Positions 34,587 through 48,145 of a stretch of DNA of 64,000 nucleotides are shown here, piece after piece. Location of the stretch: positions 5,766,001-5,830,000 of the forward strand of contig NZ_CP011319.1 in the NCBI RefSeq assembly GCF_001865675.1. The letters run 5' to 3'. The notes beneath the pieces are model-generated. The model was given only the letters and a program-made list of their open reading frames with translations, was not told where the DNA came from and ran no database searches. The first letter of the stretch is position 1. Every line of letters starts with the position of its first letter. The DNA comes from Janthinobacterium sp. 1_2014MBL_MicDiv (GTDB taxonomy: Bacteria; Pseudomonadota; Gammaproteobacteria; Burkholderiales; Burkholderiaceae_D). Both the position numbers and the translations under genes were made by a program.

Positions 34587-36407
34587 ATGAAGCATCGTTT
34601 TGCCGCCGGCACCCTCGGCACCCTGGCCGTCTCCCTGTTACTCGCCTACGCGCCCATCGCGCACGCAGCCCAAGCCGCTGCCAAGGCAACCGTCGCGCCG
34701 GCCGTCAGCGCGCCCAAGGCCAGGCAGCAGCTGCAAGTGCTGGCCGACCAGTACTACGATGCGCTGGCCCGTTTCGAGCCGATCAACGCCACCGAGAGCG
34801 GCGACAACCGTTTTGATGACCAGCTGGGCTCGGCCATCGTGCCTGCCGCGCGCGCCAAACAATTTGCGCTGTACCACCAGTACCAGAAGACCCTGCGCGC
34901 CATCGCGCGCCAGCAGCTGTCGCACCAGGACCAGATCAACTACGACATCCTCGACTATGAACTGGCCACGGCGCTGAGCTTCGAGCGTTTCCCCGAGTAC
35001 CTGCTGCCGCTGAACCAGATGGACAGCATGCCCGTCACCCTGGCCAATTATGCGGGCGGCGAGGCATCGCAGCCTTTGACCACGGTCAAGGAGTATGACG
35101 CTTACCTGAGCCGTATCGGCCAATTGCCGGGCTGGATAGACCAGGCCATCGCCAACATGCGCGTCGGCATGCAAAAAGGCATCGTGCTGCCGAAGGCGCT
35201 GACGGAATCGGCACTGCCGCAATTCAAGAAGCTCGTCAGCGCCACGCCGCAGGCCAGCGTCTATTACACACCGATCAAGAACTTGCCGGCCGGGTTTTCC
35301 GACGCCGACAAGGCGCGCCTGACGCAAACCTACACCGTCATCATCGAGGCCAAGCTGATGCCGGCCCTGCAGCGCCTGGCCACGTTCATGGAACAGGATT
35401 ACCTGCCAGCCAGCCGCAACAGCAGCGGCTGGAGCGCCCTGCCCGATGGCGCAGCCTGGTACCAGGCGCGCGTGGCCAGCAGCACCACGACGGACCTGAA
35501 GCCGGAACAGATCCACGCCATCGGCCTGAAGGAAGTGGCGCGCATCCAGGAACAGTATGCGATCGTGGGTCCGAAGATGGGCTACAACGGCCCGGCCGCC
35601 GGCTTGCCCGTGTGGGTCTCGGAACAGGCGAAATACCGTCCGTTCAAGACGGACCAGGAAGTGCTCGACGTCTACCGCAAGATGAACGTGCTGCTCGACA
35701 GCAAATTGCCGGCCCTGTTCACGCTGGTGCCGAAGGCGCCGCTGGACTTGCGCCTGGAGCCCGAGCTGAGCCGCGACACGGCGGCCGACCACTACACGGC
35801 GCCGGCCGCCGATGGTTCGCGGCCCGGCGTGTTCTGGTCTGTCGTCACCGATCCGAAACTGTATGGCGACACGGGAATGACGACGCTGTTCCTGCATGAA
35901 GGCAAGCCAGGCCACCATTTCCACCTGGCGCTGGTGCAAGAGATGGACTTGCCGAACTTCCGCCGCTTCGGCGGCAACAATGCCTTCACGGAAGGCTGGG
36001 CCCTGTACGCGGAAACCCTGGGCAAGGAAATGGGCCTGTTCGACGATCCGGCGCAATATTTCGGCCACTTGAACGACGAGATGCTGCGCGCCGTGCGCCT
36101 GGTGGTCGACACGGGGCTGCACACCAAGGGCTGGACGCGCGAGCAGACGATCAAGTACATGCGCGATACCCTCGGCTATGACGCCGTGGCGAAAAGCGAA
36201 ACGGAACGCTACATGGCCTGGCCCGGCCAGGCGCTGGGATACAAGATCGGCTCGCTGAAGATCGTCGAACTGCGCCAGCGCGCGCAACAGGCGCTGGGTG
36301 ACAAGTTCAGCCTGCCGAAGTTCCATGAAGTCGTGCTCAGCGACGGCACCCTGCCCCTGAAACTGCTGGAAGCCAAGGTCGACCTGTGGATCGCGCAGCG
36401 GAAATAA
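34587..36407 (+). CDS. Exported DUF885 metallohydrolase
   Basis: A 606-residue exported protein. The signal peptide (MKHRFAAGTLGTLAVSLLLA) is cleaved near AHA-A, residue 29. The DUF885 domain spans the rest and contains its metal site H437-EGKPG-H443-H444 and the downstream EGWALYAETLG (about 468), which resemble a gluzincin arrangement. ATG 34587 has AAAGGA 8 nt upstream; an upstream open extension from 34491 is Pro/Arg-rich and does not begin with a signal. DUF885 proteins are thought to be carboxypeptidase- or peptidase-like; the substrate is unknown. A single-gene unit closed by a strong terminator. Confidence 0.9.
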   Translation: MKHRFAAGTLGTLAVSLLLAYAPIAHAAQAAAKATVAPAVSAPKARQQLQVLADQYYDALARFEPINATESGDNRFDDQLGSAIVPAARAKQFALYHQYQKTLRAIARQQLSHQDQINYDILDYELATALSFERFPEYLLPLNQMDSMPVTLANYAGGEASQPLTTVKEYDAYLSRIGQLPGWIDQAIANMRVGMQKGIVLPKALTESALPQFKKLVSATPQASVYYTPIKNLPAGFSDADKARLTQTYTVIIEAKLMPALQRLATFMEQDYLPASRNSSGWSALPDGAAWYQARVASSTTTDLKPEQIHAIGLKEVARIQEQYAIVGPKMGYNGPAAGLPVWVSEQAKYRPFKTDQEVLDVYRKMNVLLDSKLPALFTLVPKAPLDLRLEPELSRDTAADHYTAPAADGSRPGVFWSVVTDPKLYGDTGMTTLFLHEGKPGHHFHLALVQEMDLPNFRRFGGNNAFTEGWALYAETLGKEMGLFDDPAQYFGHLNDEMLRAVRLVVDTGLHTKGWTREQTIKYMRDTLGYDAVAKSETERYMAWPGQALGYKIGSLKIVELRQRAQQALGDKFSLPKFHEVVLSDGTLPLKLLEAKVDLWIAQRK

Positions 36408-36425
36408 GACGCGGCGCCTGAAGGC

Positions 36426-36461
36426 AAAACGGCAGCTCCTTGACGGGCTGCCGTTTTTTTT
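36426..36461. terminator. Bidirectional Rho-independent terminator
   Basis: AAAACGGCAG (36426-36435) pairs with the complement CTGCCGTTTT (36448-36457) around a 12-nt loop, followed by T to 36461. It lies between the DUF885 gene and the convergent HDOD gene, with an A-run on the other side, so it could end both transcripts. Confidence 0.85.
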
Positions 36462-36478
36462 CGCCTGCGCGCTGAGGG

Positions 36479-37321
36479 TTACACCAGCAGCGCCGCGCTC
36501 ATCGAGCGCACTTCCTCGGCCGATTCGGCCAGGATGCTTTGCAGGGTGTCATTGTCGATAATGAAGTCGATCACGGAATCGGATGGCGTGAGCATTTCCA
36601 CAAATGTCACCTGCAGCGGCGAAGGCACGGGCGACAGTTGCTTGGCCAGCAGTAAAGTATCGAGCAGGGAGTCGGGCGGGATCGACAGCAAGCCATCGCG
36701 CAAGCCTTCGATGGCCTCGCTGACGGCTTGCGGTATCAGCAGCTTCTTCATGACTTCGCGGGAAATGATTTCCTCGGCCGATTCCATCCAGTGATCGGCA
36801 TCGTCGTCGAGCAAGCCAGGAAATTCATCGGCGCGCGACAGGAGATAGAAACCACCCACCTCATGCACGATGCCGGCGAACAGGGCCGTATCGGGATCGA
36901 CGTTGGTGACGCGGCGGGCGATCACGTGCGCCAGCGCCGCCACATGCGCCGTGTGCTCCCACAGCTGGGTCGCCTTCTGGCGCAGCACGGGATCGATGAT
37001 CTTGCTGCCGAACTGGCGCACCACCATGGCCGCCACCAGCGCATACAGATTGCGGTAACCCATGCGCATGACGGCCGCGCGCACGCTGGTGACGGGCGGC
37101 GCATCGCCGCGGCTATACACGGCCGAATTGGCCAGCGCGACCGTACGCGCCGCCAGCAGGGGCTCGGCCAGCACCAGCTTGATGGCGTGATCGATATGGC
37201 AATCCGGCTCGGCCAATGCCAGCTGTAATTGCAAGGCGGAATTCACGCTGGTGGGAAACGTCAATTCTCCGCGCACCGCTTGGGAAACGATCAAACCGAA
37301 CGCCTGTAATTTATTCATCAT
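36479..37321 (-). CDS. HDOD-domain protein
   Basis: A 280-residue cytoplasmic protein. The HDOD domain (about 20-220) shows FPTSVNSALQLQLALAEPDC, VLAEPLLAARTVALANSA and FAGIVHEVGGFYLL. HDOD proteins are metal-independent relatives of HD phosphohydrolases and act in signalling, often with c-di-GMP or chemosensory systems. Here no catalytic domain is attached, so it is probably an adaptor. ATG 37321 is followed by another ATG (37318); either may be used. The next gene in the same direction begins 76 bp upstream. Role unknown. Confidence 0.85.
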   Translation of the reverse strand: MMNKLQAFGLIVSQAVRGELTFPTSVNSALQLQLALAEPDCHIDHAIKLVLAEPLLAARTVALANSAVYSRGDAPPVTSVRAAVMRMGYRNLYALVAAMVVRQFGSKIIDPVLRQKATQLWEHTAHVAALAHVIARRVTNVDPDTALFAGIVHEVGGFYLLSRADEFPGLLDDDADHWMESAEEIISREVMKKLLIPQAVSEAIEGLRDGLLSIPPDSLLDTLLLAKQLSPVPSPLQVTFVEMLTPSDSVIDFIIDNDTLQSILAESAEEVRSMSAALLV

Positions 37322-37397
37322 ACGATCAATCCGCCTCAGCTATTATTCTAGAAAACAATTCCACGTTATAGCAGAAATTGATTACCAGGCCCGGTCA

Positions 37398-38030
37398 TTA
37401 GAAAACCAGCGGCAAACCATTCGCCTGCAACATGCCATCCGTCCGGGCCAATGCGCCCAGGGCCAATTCATCGCCGATGACAAACAGCTTCGGCTGCTGC
37501 AATACCTGCAGCAGGAATGGCTGCCCCTCGCGCAGGCGGCGCCGATAATCGGCCAGCGTATATAAGTTGGGATTGATTTTACGCCGCAAGGTTCGCTCGG
37601 CCGGGGCCAATCCCGTCAATAGATCGCCGTAATTGGCTTCCTCGCCCACCAGCAGCAGATCGACGGCGCTGCCCGGCATATCCTGCCCCTTCGCCGTGGC
37701 GCCATACACGAATGCCAGGTGCAGTTGCGCGCGCAGGGGCGCCAGGGTCGTACTGAGCACGCCGACCAGGCCGAAAGTCTTCTGCACCAGTCCGCTCAAC
37801 TCGGGATACACGAGGCTTTCCTTGTTAGGCCAGAAGCGCCGCACATTGCCGATGCGCTCGGACGTGATAAGGCCGGACTCGTGCAAGCGGCGCAATTCCC
37901 GCTGCGCCGAAGCGCTGCCCAGCCCCGTCAGGCGCATGATCTCATTCAAATGAAAGCCTTCATTCACGCGGACAAAGAGCAATCCCAGCAGTTTTTGCTG
38001 GGCGGGAGTAAACAGGGCTTGGGCAATCAT
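37398..38030 (-). CDS. Winged-helix regulator with degenerate nucleotidyltransferase domain
   Basis: A 210-residue protein. An ArsR/MarR-like winged helix (about 5-68: LFTPAQQKLLGLLFV, FHLNEIMRLTGLGSASAQREL, RIGNVRRFWPNKES) is followed by a MNT/MJ0435-like nucleotidyltransferase fold (about 100-195). The NTase signature is broken: G110-A instead of GS, and S121-A122-V-D124 where S-D-x-D is expected, so the first catalytic Asp is missing and adenylylation is unlikely. ATG 38030 begins the known family start (MIAQALFTPAQ). A regulator or toxin-antitoxin-like role is possible; no partner gene is next to it apart from the HDOD gene. Confidence 0.75.
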   Translation of the reverse strand: MIAQALFTPAQQKLLGLLFVRVNEGFHLNEIMRLTGLGSASAQRELRRLHESGLITSERIGNVRRFWPNKESLVYPELSGLVQKTFGLVGVLSTTLAPLRAQLHLAFVYGATAKGQDMPGSAVDLLLVGEEANYGDLLTGLAPAERTLRRKINPNLYTLADYRRRLREGQPFLLQVLQQPKLFVIGDELALGALARTDGMLQANGLPLVF

Positions 38031-38414
38031 GCGCCAAATCTTAGCATGAATAAACTGGAAATTAGCGCGGCCTGCGCGATAGGCGACGGCGCTGCAACAG
38101 TGCTGTTCCGCAGCCGTCACAGCTCAATGATGGCGTGGGCAGCGACACGTGTCGTGATCGTGCGCGCCATGCCGGGCACTCGATGTGCATGCCCAATCTC
38201 GTCGATATTTAATCAATGGCATTCAGCATTCATCACGCCGCGATTGCCCCGCATTCAATCATGGCAATACAAGTCGCGTCGTTTACCCGATATCAAATTC
38301 GGAATGCATGGCGCCGTTTTAAATAACATGGACATCGGGTTTCATATTCCGCCCCAATTGATACATGCCGTTTGAGTATCGGCATACCGATTCGTGTCGC
38401 ATGAATTAAAAGGC
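38031..38414. other. 384-bp gene-poor region between the winged-helix gene and the rpoC terminator
   Basis: No supported gene. The sequence is less G+C-rich than its surroundings. It contains a perfect 12-bp palindrome CGACACGTGTCG at 38143-38154, about 113 bp upstream of the winged-helix gene, and AACAG/CTGTT arms at 38096-38107, which could be operators. A short plus-strand frame (83 codons, 38127-38375) lacks an RBS and family resemblance. Confidence 0.5.
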
Positions 38415-38443
38415 GAAAAAAAACGGCACCCGAAGGTGCCGTT
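38415..38443 (-). terminator. Terminator of the rpoBC operon
   Basis: AACGGCACC (38422-38430), tetraloop CGAA, GGTGCCGTT (38435-38443); on the minus strand the stem is followed by a run of T (A-run 38415-38421). It lies 21 bp after the rpoC stop. Confidence 0.92.
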
Positions 38444-38464
38444 CTTGTCAGCTAGCAGCGCAGA

Positions 38465-41400
38465 TTACGCTTCGTCGCCGTGGTGTTGCTGGATTTCGAT
38501 GTCTTGCAGCGCTTCGGCAGCTTCGCCAGCCAGCGAGGCTTTCTCGGCCAGCAGCAGGGCTTGACGCTCTTCCACTTCCCACGCTTCTTTCTCTTTGCGT
38601 GCGCGGTGGAAGGCCAGGCCCGTACCGCCAGGAATCAGACGGCCGACGATGACGTTCTCTTTCAGGCCGCGCAGACCATCGCGCTTACCCATGATCGCCG
38701 CTTCGGTCAGCACGCGGGTGGTTTCCTGGAACGATGCGGCCGAGATGAACGAATCGGTCGACAGCGATGCCTTGGTAATACCCAGCAAGACGTTTTCGTA
38801 GGTCGCTGGAATCTTGTTCTCAACGGCCATGCGATCGTTCTCGTCCAGCAGTTCCGAACGCTCTACCTGCTCGCCAACGATGTAGTTGGTGTCGCCGGCA
38901 TTGACGATCTGTACGCGGCGCAGCATCTGACGCACGATCACTTCGATGTGCTTGTCATTGATCTTCACGCCTTGCAGACGGTACACGTCCTGCACTTCGT
39001 CGACGATGTAACGTGCCAGCGCTTCGATACCCAGCAGGCGCAGGATGTCTTGTGGATCGGCCGGGCCGTCCACGATCATCTCGCCCTTGTTCACGACTTG
39101 GCCGTCATGCACCAGCACTTGTTTGTCCTTGGTGATCAAGAACTCATGCTTGTTGCCGTCCATGTCCGTGATTTCCAGACGCTGCTTGCCCTTGGTTTCT
39201 TTACCGAACGCAACCGTACCCGTGACTTCCGCCAGCATACCGGCATCTTTCGGCGAGCGCGCTTCGAACAGTTCCGCAACGCGTGGCAGACCACCGGTAA
39301 TATCGCGCGTTTTTTGCGATTCGGTAGGAATACGTGCCAGCACTTCACCAACCGATACCTGTTGACCGTCCTTCACCATGATCAGCGCGCCGACCTGGAA
39401 GCCGATCGCCACCGAGTGTTCGGTGCCGGCGATCTTGACTTCTTCGTTCGCGTCGTTGATCAGCTTGACTTGCGGACGCAGGGTCTTGGTCAGCGAACCG
39501 CGACGCTTCGCATCGATCGCCACCAGGGTGGACAGACCGGTCACTTCGTCGACCTGACGGGCCACGGTGACGCCTTCTTCGACGTTCTCGAAACGCACTT
39601 GACCGGCGTATTCGGTAATGATCGGACGGGTCAGCGGATCCCACGTTGCCAGGGCCGTACCGGCCTTGATGACCATGCCGTCCTTGACGATCAGGGTCGC
39701 ACCGTACGGTACTTTATGACGCTCACGCTCACGGCCATGGTCGTCGGTGATCAGCACTTCGCCGGAACGGGAAATGACGATTTGCGCGCCCTTGCCGTTC
39801 GTCACGTAACGCATGGTTGCCGTGAAGCGGATGGTACCGTTCGACTTGGCTTCGACCGACGATGCCACTGCCGCACGCGATGCCGCACCACCAATGTGGA
39901 ACGTACGCATGGTCAGCTGGGTACCCGGCTCACCAATCGACTGCGCTGCCACCACACCGACGGCTTCGCCGGCGTTGACCAGCATGCCGCGGCCCAGGTC
40001 GCGGCCATAGCACTTGGCGCACAGGCCGAAGCGCGTGTCGCAAGTCAGTGGCGTGCGGACCTTGACTTCATCGATGGACAGACGCTCGATCTCTTCGACC
40101 ATGTCTTCGTCCATCAGGGTGCCGGCTTCGTACAGCGTTTCCTGGGTTTCAGGATTGACGACGTCATGCACCACCACGCGGCCGAGGATACGGTCGCGCA
40201 ACGGTTCGATGACTTCACCACCTTCGACCAGTGCCTTCATGACGGCGCCGTTCATGGTGCCGCAATCGTCCTCGATCACCACCAGATCTTGCGTCACGTC
40301 AACCAGACGACGCGTCAGGTAACCGGAGTTAGCCGTTTTCAGCGCCGTATCGGCCAGACCTTTACGTGCACCGTGGGTCGAAATGAAGTACTGCAAAACG
40401 TTCAGACCTTCGCGGAAGTTCGCGGTAATCGGCGTTTCGATAATCGAGCCATCCGGCTTCGCCATCAGACCACGCATACCGGCCAACTGACGAATCTGGG
40501 CTGCGGAACCGCGCGCGCCGGAGTCGGCCATCATGTAAATGGCGTTGAACGATTCTTGCGTCGACTTGGTGCCGTCGCGGCGGATCACGTCTTCGACTTT
40601 GAGCTGGTCCATCATGGCCTTGCCGACTTCATCCGAGGTCTTGCCCCAGATATCGACGACCTTGTTGTAACGCTCGCCGGCGGTCACGAGACCCGAGGCG
40701 TATTGCTGTTCGATCTGCTTGACTTCCGATTCGGCCGTCGCGATCAGGGTGACTTTTTGAGGCGGTACCAGCATGTCGTCGACGCAGATCGAGATACCGG
40801 CGCGTGTCGCCAGGCGGAAACCCGATTGCATCAGTTTGTCTGCGAACACCACGGTGGCGCGCAGGCCGCACTTGCGGAACGACGTGTTGATCAGCTTGGA
40901 AATTTCTTTCTTTTTCAGCGCGCGGTTCAGCACCGAGAAAGGCAGGCCCTTAGGCAGGATTTCCGACAGGATCGCACGGCCGATCGTCGTTTCGTAGCGG
41001 GTAACCGTTTTCTCGAATTCGCCCGTTTCGGCGTTTTTCGGGTATTCGGTAATACGCACGGTGACGCGGGTCGTCAGTTCGACTTCCTTGTTGTCGTAGG
41101 CGCGGATCACTTCCGACACGTCAGGGAACATCATCCCTTCGTTCTTCGCATTGATCGCTTCGCGGGTCGCGTAGTACAGACCCAGCACGATATCCTGCGA
41201 CGGCACGATCGACGGTTCGCCGTTCGATGGGAACAGGATGTTGTTCGATGCCAGCATCAGGGTGCGTGCTTCCATCTGCGCTTCGATCGACAGAGGAACG
41301 TGGACCGCCATTTGGTCACCGTCAAAGTCGGCGTTGAATGCGGCGCAGACGAGCGGATGCAGCTGGATGGCCTTGCCTTCAATCAGGACGGGCTCGAAGG

Positions 41401-42706
41401 CCTGGATACCCAGGCGGTGCAGCGTAGGTGCGCGGTTCAACATGATCGGATGTTCACGGATCACGTCTTCCAGGATGTCCCACACGACCGGCTCTTGAAT
41501 CTCGACCAGCTTTTTAGCGGCCTTGATCGTGGTCGCCAGACCCATCAGTTCCAGTTTATTGAAAATGAATGGTTTGAACAGTTCCAGCGCCATCAGTTTC
41601 GGCAAGCCGCACTGATGCAGTTTCAATTGCGGGCCCACGACGATGACCGAACGACCGGAGTAATCGACGCGTTTGCCCAGCAAGTTTTGACGGAAACGGC
41701 CGCCCTTGCCCTTGATCATTTCTGCCAGCGATTTCAGCGGACGCTTGTTGGCGCCGGTCATCGCTTTGCCGCGACGGCCGTTGTCCAGCAGCGAATCGAC
41801 CGCTTCTTGCAGCATGCGCTTTTCGTTGCGCGTGATGATCTCTGGAGCGCGCAGCTCCATCAGGCGTTTCAGACGGTTGTTACGGTTGATGACGCGGCGA
41901 TACAGATCGTTCAGATCCGAGGTCGCGAAACGGCCACCATCCAGCGGTACCAGCGGACGCAGTTCCGGCGGCAGCACCGGCAGCACTTCCATGATCATCC
42001 AGTCAGGCTTGATGCCCGAACGTTGGAACGCTTCCAGCACTTTCAGGCGCTTCGCGTATTTCTTGATCTTGGCTTCGGATTTCGATTCCTTCAGTTCCAC
42101 GCGCAGGGTTTCGGCATCGCGGTGGATGTCGATCGAGCGCAGCAGTTCACGGATACCTTCGGCGCCCATGAAGGCGGTGAAGTCGTCGCCGTACTCTTCG
42201 TACTTGGCGGCGTAGTCGTCTTCCGACATGATCTGGCACTTCTTCAGCGGGGTCATGCCTGGATCGGTCACGACGTATGCTTCAAAGTACAGCACGCGTT
42301 CGATGTCCCGCAGGGTCATGTCCAGGACCATGCCCAGACGCGACGGCAGCGATTTCAGGAACCAGATGTGCGCGGTTGGCGAGGCCAGCTCGATGTGACC
42401 CATGCGCTCGCGGCGCACCTTGGCCAGCGTGACTTCGACGCCGCACTTTTCGCAGATCACGCCGCGGTGTTTCAGGCGCTTGTACTTGCCGCACAGGCAT
42501 TCGTAGTCCTTGATCGGGCCAAAGATCTTGGCGCAGAACAGGCCGTCGCGCTCAGGCTTGAAGGTACGATAGTTGATGGTTTCCGGCTTTTTGACTTCGC
42601 CGTAGGACCACGAACGGATTTTCTCAGGCGAAGCGAGACCGATCTTGATTGCATCGAAGGTCTCGTTGGTCTGTACTTGCTTGAATAGATCGAGCAGTGC
42701 TTTCAT
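38465..42706 (-). CDS. rpoC: DNA-directed RNA polymerase beta' subunit
   Basis: A 1413-residue catalytic subunit of RNA polymerase. The N-terminal zinc-binding cysteines are CLCGKYKRLKHRGVICEKCG (about 70-88). The active-site NADFDGDQM holds the Mg2+ near residue 460, and the trigger-loop region with its second zinc site (CDTRFGLCAKCYGRDLG) is about 890-905. The C-terminus has the beta'-tail (GLAFHRARKEKEAWEVEERQ). The size matches betaproteobacterial RpoC. It starts at ATG 42706, 109 bp after rpoB, and ends at the operon terminator. Antibiotic-resistance changes were not assessed. Confidence 0.99.
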   Translation of the reverse strand: MKALLDLFKQVQTNETFDAIKIGLASPEKIRSWSYGEVKKPETINYRTFKPERDGLFCAKIFGPIKDYECLCGKYKRLKHRGVICEKCGVEVTLAKVRRERMGHIELASPTAHIWFLKSLPSRLGMVLDMTLRDIERVLYFEAYVVTDPGMTPLKKCQIMSEDDYAAKYEEYGDDFTAFMGAEGIRELLRSIDIHRDAETLRVELKESKSEAKIKKYAKRLKVLEAFQRSGIKPDWMIMEVLPVLPPELRPLVPLDGGRFATSDLNDLYRRVINRNNRLKRLMELRAPEIITRNEKRMLQEAVDSLLDNGRRGKAMTGANKRPLKSLAEMIKGKGGRFRQNLLGKRVDYSGRSVIVVGPQLKLHQCGLPKLMALELFKPFIFNKLELMGLATTIKAAKKLVEIQEPVVWDILEDVIREHPIMLNRAPTLHRLGIQAFEPVLIEGKAIQLHPLVCAAFNADFDGDQMAVHVPLSIEAQMEARTLMLASNNILFPSNGEPSIVPSQDIVLGLYYATREAINAKNEGMMFPDVSEVIRAYDNKEVELTTRVTVRITEYPKNAETGEFEKTVTRYETTIGRAILSEILPKGLPFSVLNRALKKKEISKLINTSFRKCGLRATVVFADKLMQSGFRLATRAGISICVDDMLVPPQKVTLIATAESEVKQIEQQYASGLVTAGERYNKVVDIWGKTSDEVGKAMMDQLKVEDVIRRDGTKSTQESFNAIYMMADSGARGSAAQIRQLAGMRGLMAKPDGSIIETPITANFREGLNVLQYFISTHGARKGLADTALKTANSGYLTRRLVDVTQDLVVIEDDCGTMNGAVMKALVEGGEVIEPLRDRILGRVVVHDVVNPETQETLYEAGTLMDEDMVEEIERLSIDEVKVRTPLTCDTRFGLCAKCYGRDLGRGMLVNAGEAVGVVAAQSIGEPGTQLTMRTFHIGGAASRAAVASSVEAKSNGTIRFTATMRYVTNGKGAQIVISRSGEVLITDDHGRERERHKVPYGATLIVKDGMVIKAGTALATWDPLTRPIITEYAGQVRFENVEEGVTVARQVDEVTGLSTLVAIDAKRRGSLTKTLRPQVKLINDANEEVKIAGTEHSVAIGFQVGALIMVKDGQQVSVGEVLARIPTESQKTRDITGGLPRVAELFEARSPKDAGMLAEVTGTVAFGKETKGKQRLEITDMDGNKHEFLITKDKQVLVHDGQVVNKGEMIVDGPADPQDILRLLGIEALARYIVDEVQDVYRLQGVKINDKHIEVIVRQMLRRVQIVNAGDTNYIVGEQVERSELLDENDRMAVENKIPATYENVLLGITKASLSTDSFISAASFQETTRVLTEAAIMGKRDGLRGLKENVIVGRLIPGGTGLAFHRARKEKEAWEVEERQALLLAEKASLAGEAAEALQDIEIQQHHGDEA

Positions 42707-42815
42707 GTATCACTCCAGAGGTGATTAAATTTCTATATTCCTGAGACTACATTGCCCGGCATGGTTTCCCAGCCGGGCTTTGTGTTTCCCAAACCAAATG
42801 ACAGGTGGCTGTCGT

Positions 42816-46922
<4,107 letters not shown>

Positions 46923-47093
46923 GGACACTCCGTGAGTGACAGAAAGGATAGAAAATTCAGGTTTTGCAAGTGTTCGTTTGCACCGCTGCGTGTGACACAG
47001 ACGAAACCTCAAGGCTCTGCTTTCCGGCTTGAATCGAATAAAAACTGCTGCTACAACTACATGACAAATACGATGCAGACGACAAAGGAGCCA

Positions 47094-47135
47094 AAGTCGG
47101 ATTTCCCCCCTTGCGAGGGGAAACCTCAGACTTTG
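47094..47135 (-). promoter_or_regulatory. rplL-rpoB intergenic hairpin (attenuator/RNase III-type site)
   Basis: AAAGTC.GG.TTTCCCC (47094-47109) pairs with GGGGAAACC...GACTTT (47118-47135) to form a long interrupted stem with an 8-nt loop. It lies 32 bp after the rplL stop and about 170 bp before rpoB. Its place matches the partial terminator and processing site that reduces rpoBC expression in E. coli. There is no T-run, so processing or partial attenuation is likelier than a full stop. Confidence 0.55.
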
Positions 47136-47166
47136 ACTCGGGCGCTAACTGACGCCGGTACAGATA

Positions 47167-47538
47167 TTACTTGATCGAAGCGGTTGCGCCGGCTTCTACC
47201 AGTTTCTTCTGTGCTGCTTCAGCGTCAGCTTTCGACACTGCTTCTTTCACAGTTTTTGGTGCGCCATCGACCAGGTCTTTAGCTTCTTTCAAGCCCAGGC
47301 CGGTGATTTCGCGAACTGCTTTAATAACGCCAACTTTGTTTGCGCCGAAGGTGTCAAGGATGACGTTGAATTCGGTTTGTTCTTCAGCTGCTGCTGCTGG
47401 GCCTGCTGCAGGACCGGCCGAAGCCATTGCTGCTGCGGACACGCCGAATTTTTCTTCGAATGCTTTAACCAGGTCGTTCAGGTCCATTACGGACATGGCG
47501 CTAACTGCTTCCAGGATATCGTCTTTGCTAATTGCCAT
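47167..47538 (-). CDS. rplL: 50S ribosomal protein L7/L12
   Basis: A 123-residue stalk protein. The N-terminal dimerisation domain has MSVMDLNDLVKAFEEKFGVSAA, an Ala/Gly/Pro hinge (about 37-53) is followed by the C-terminal factor-binding domain (EFNVILDTFGANKVGVIKAVREITGLGLKEAKDLVD). ATG 47538 has TAGGAGT 7-8 nt upstream. It lies 67 bp after rplJ and is co-transcribed with it; several L12 copies bind one L10. Confidence 0.98.
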   Translation of the reverse strand: MAISKDDILEAVSAMSVMDLNDLVKAFEEKFGVSAAAMASAGPAAGPAAAAEEQTEFNVILDTFGANKVGVIKAVREITGLGLKEAKDLVDGAPKTVKEAVSKADAEAAQKKLVEAGATASIK

Positions 47539-47605
47539 TTTGAAACTCCTAAATTTATTACGTTAGTTACATCAGATTGGTACTGAGAGAAAAAAGCGCG
47601 CGCAA

Positions 47606-48145
47606 TTAAGCGGCTGCTGGGGCTTCTTCTGCTGCTGCTTCTGCAGGAGCTTCGGCGCCTTCGCCTTTTTTCGCTGCCAGGGCAGCCAGACCACGTGCAA
47701 AGCCCGAAACCGGAGCCAGCATAACGCCCAACAACTGCGAAATGAGAACTTCACGGCTAGGAATGCTCGCCAACGCGGTGACAGCAGCTGTATCCAGCGG
47801 CTTGCCTGCGTAGTTACCTGCTTTGATGACCAGTTTGTCGTTGGTTTTAGCGAAGTCAGCGATGACTTTAGCTGCTGCAACGGCATCGGCCGAGATCGAG
47901 TAGATCAACGGACCGGTCATGGCATCTGCCAGGCTGGCGAATGCGGTACCTTCAACGGAGCGACGAGCCAGAGTGTTTTTCAACACACGCAGGTACACGC
48001 CTTGGGCACGCGCTTTAGCACGCAGTTGCGTCAAGTGACCAACCTGGATGCCACGATATTCGGCCACGACGATCGTTTGCGCAGCTGCTACTTGTGCGGA
48101 AACTTCGGCGACGACGGCCTTTTTGTCATTCAGATTGAGACTCAC
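47606..48145 (-). CDS. rplJ: 50S ribosomal protein L10
   Basis: A 179-residue protein that anchors the L12 dimers to the ribosome and represses its own mRNA. The family start SLNLNDKKAVVAEVSAQV and AEYRGIQVGHLTQLRAKA are clear; the C-terminus has an Ala/Glu-rich tail. The start is GTG 48145 with a strong RBS (AAGGAGG, 6-nt spacing). A longer open frame reaching 48178 begins inside the leader and is rejected. The upstream 320-bp leader probably carries the autoregulatory site. Confidence 0.97.
   Translation of the reverse strand: MSLNLNDKKAVVAEVSAQVAAAQTIVVAEYRGIQVGHLTQLRAKARAQGVYLRVLKNTLARRSVEGTAFASLADAMTGPLIYSISADAVAAAKVIADFAKTNDKLVIKAGNYAGKPLDTAAVTALASIPSREVLISQLLGVMLAPVSGFARGLAALAAKKGEGAEAPAEAAAEEAPAAA

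Noticed and set aside
38127..38375. An 83-codon frame in the gap upstream of the rpoC terminator
   Set aside because: No RBS, no recognisable family and a mixed composition; it is also open in a gap that appears degenerate.
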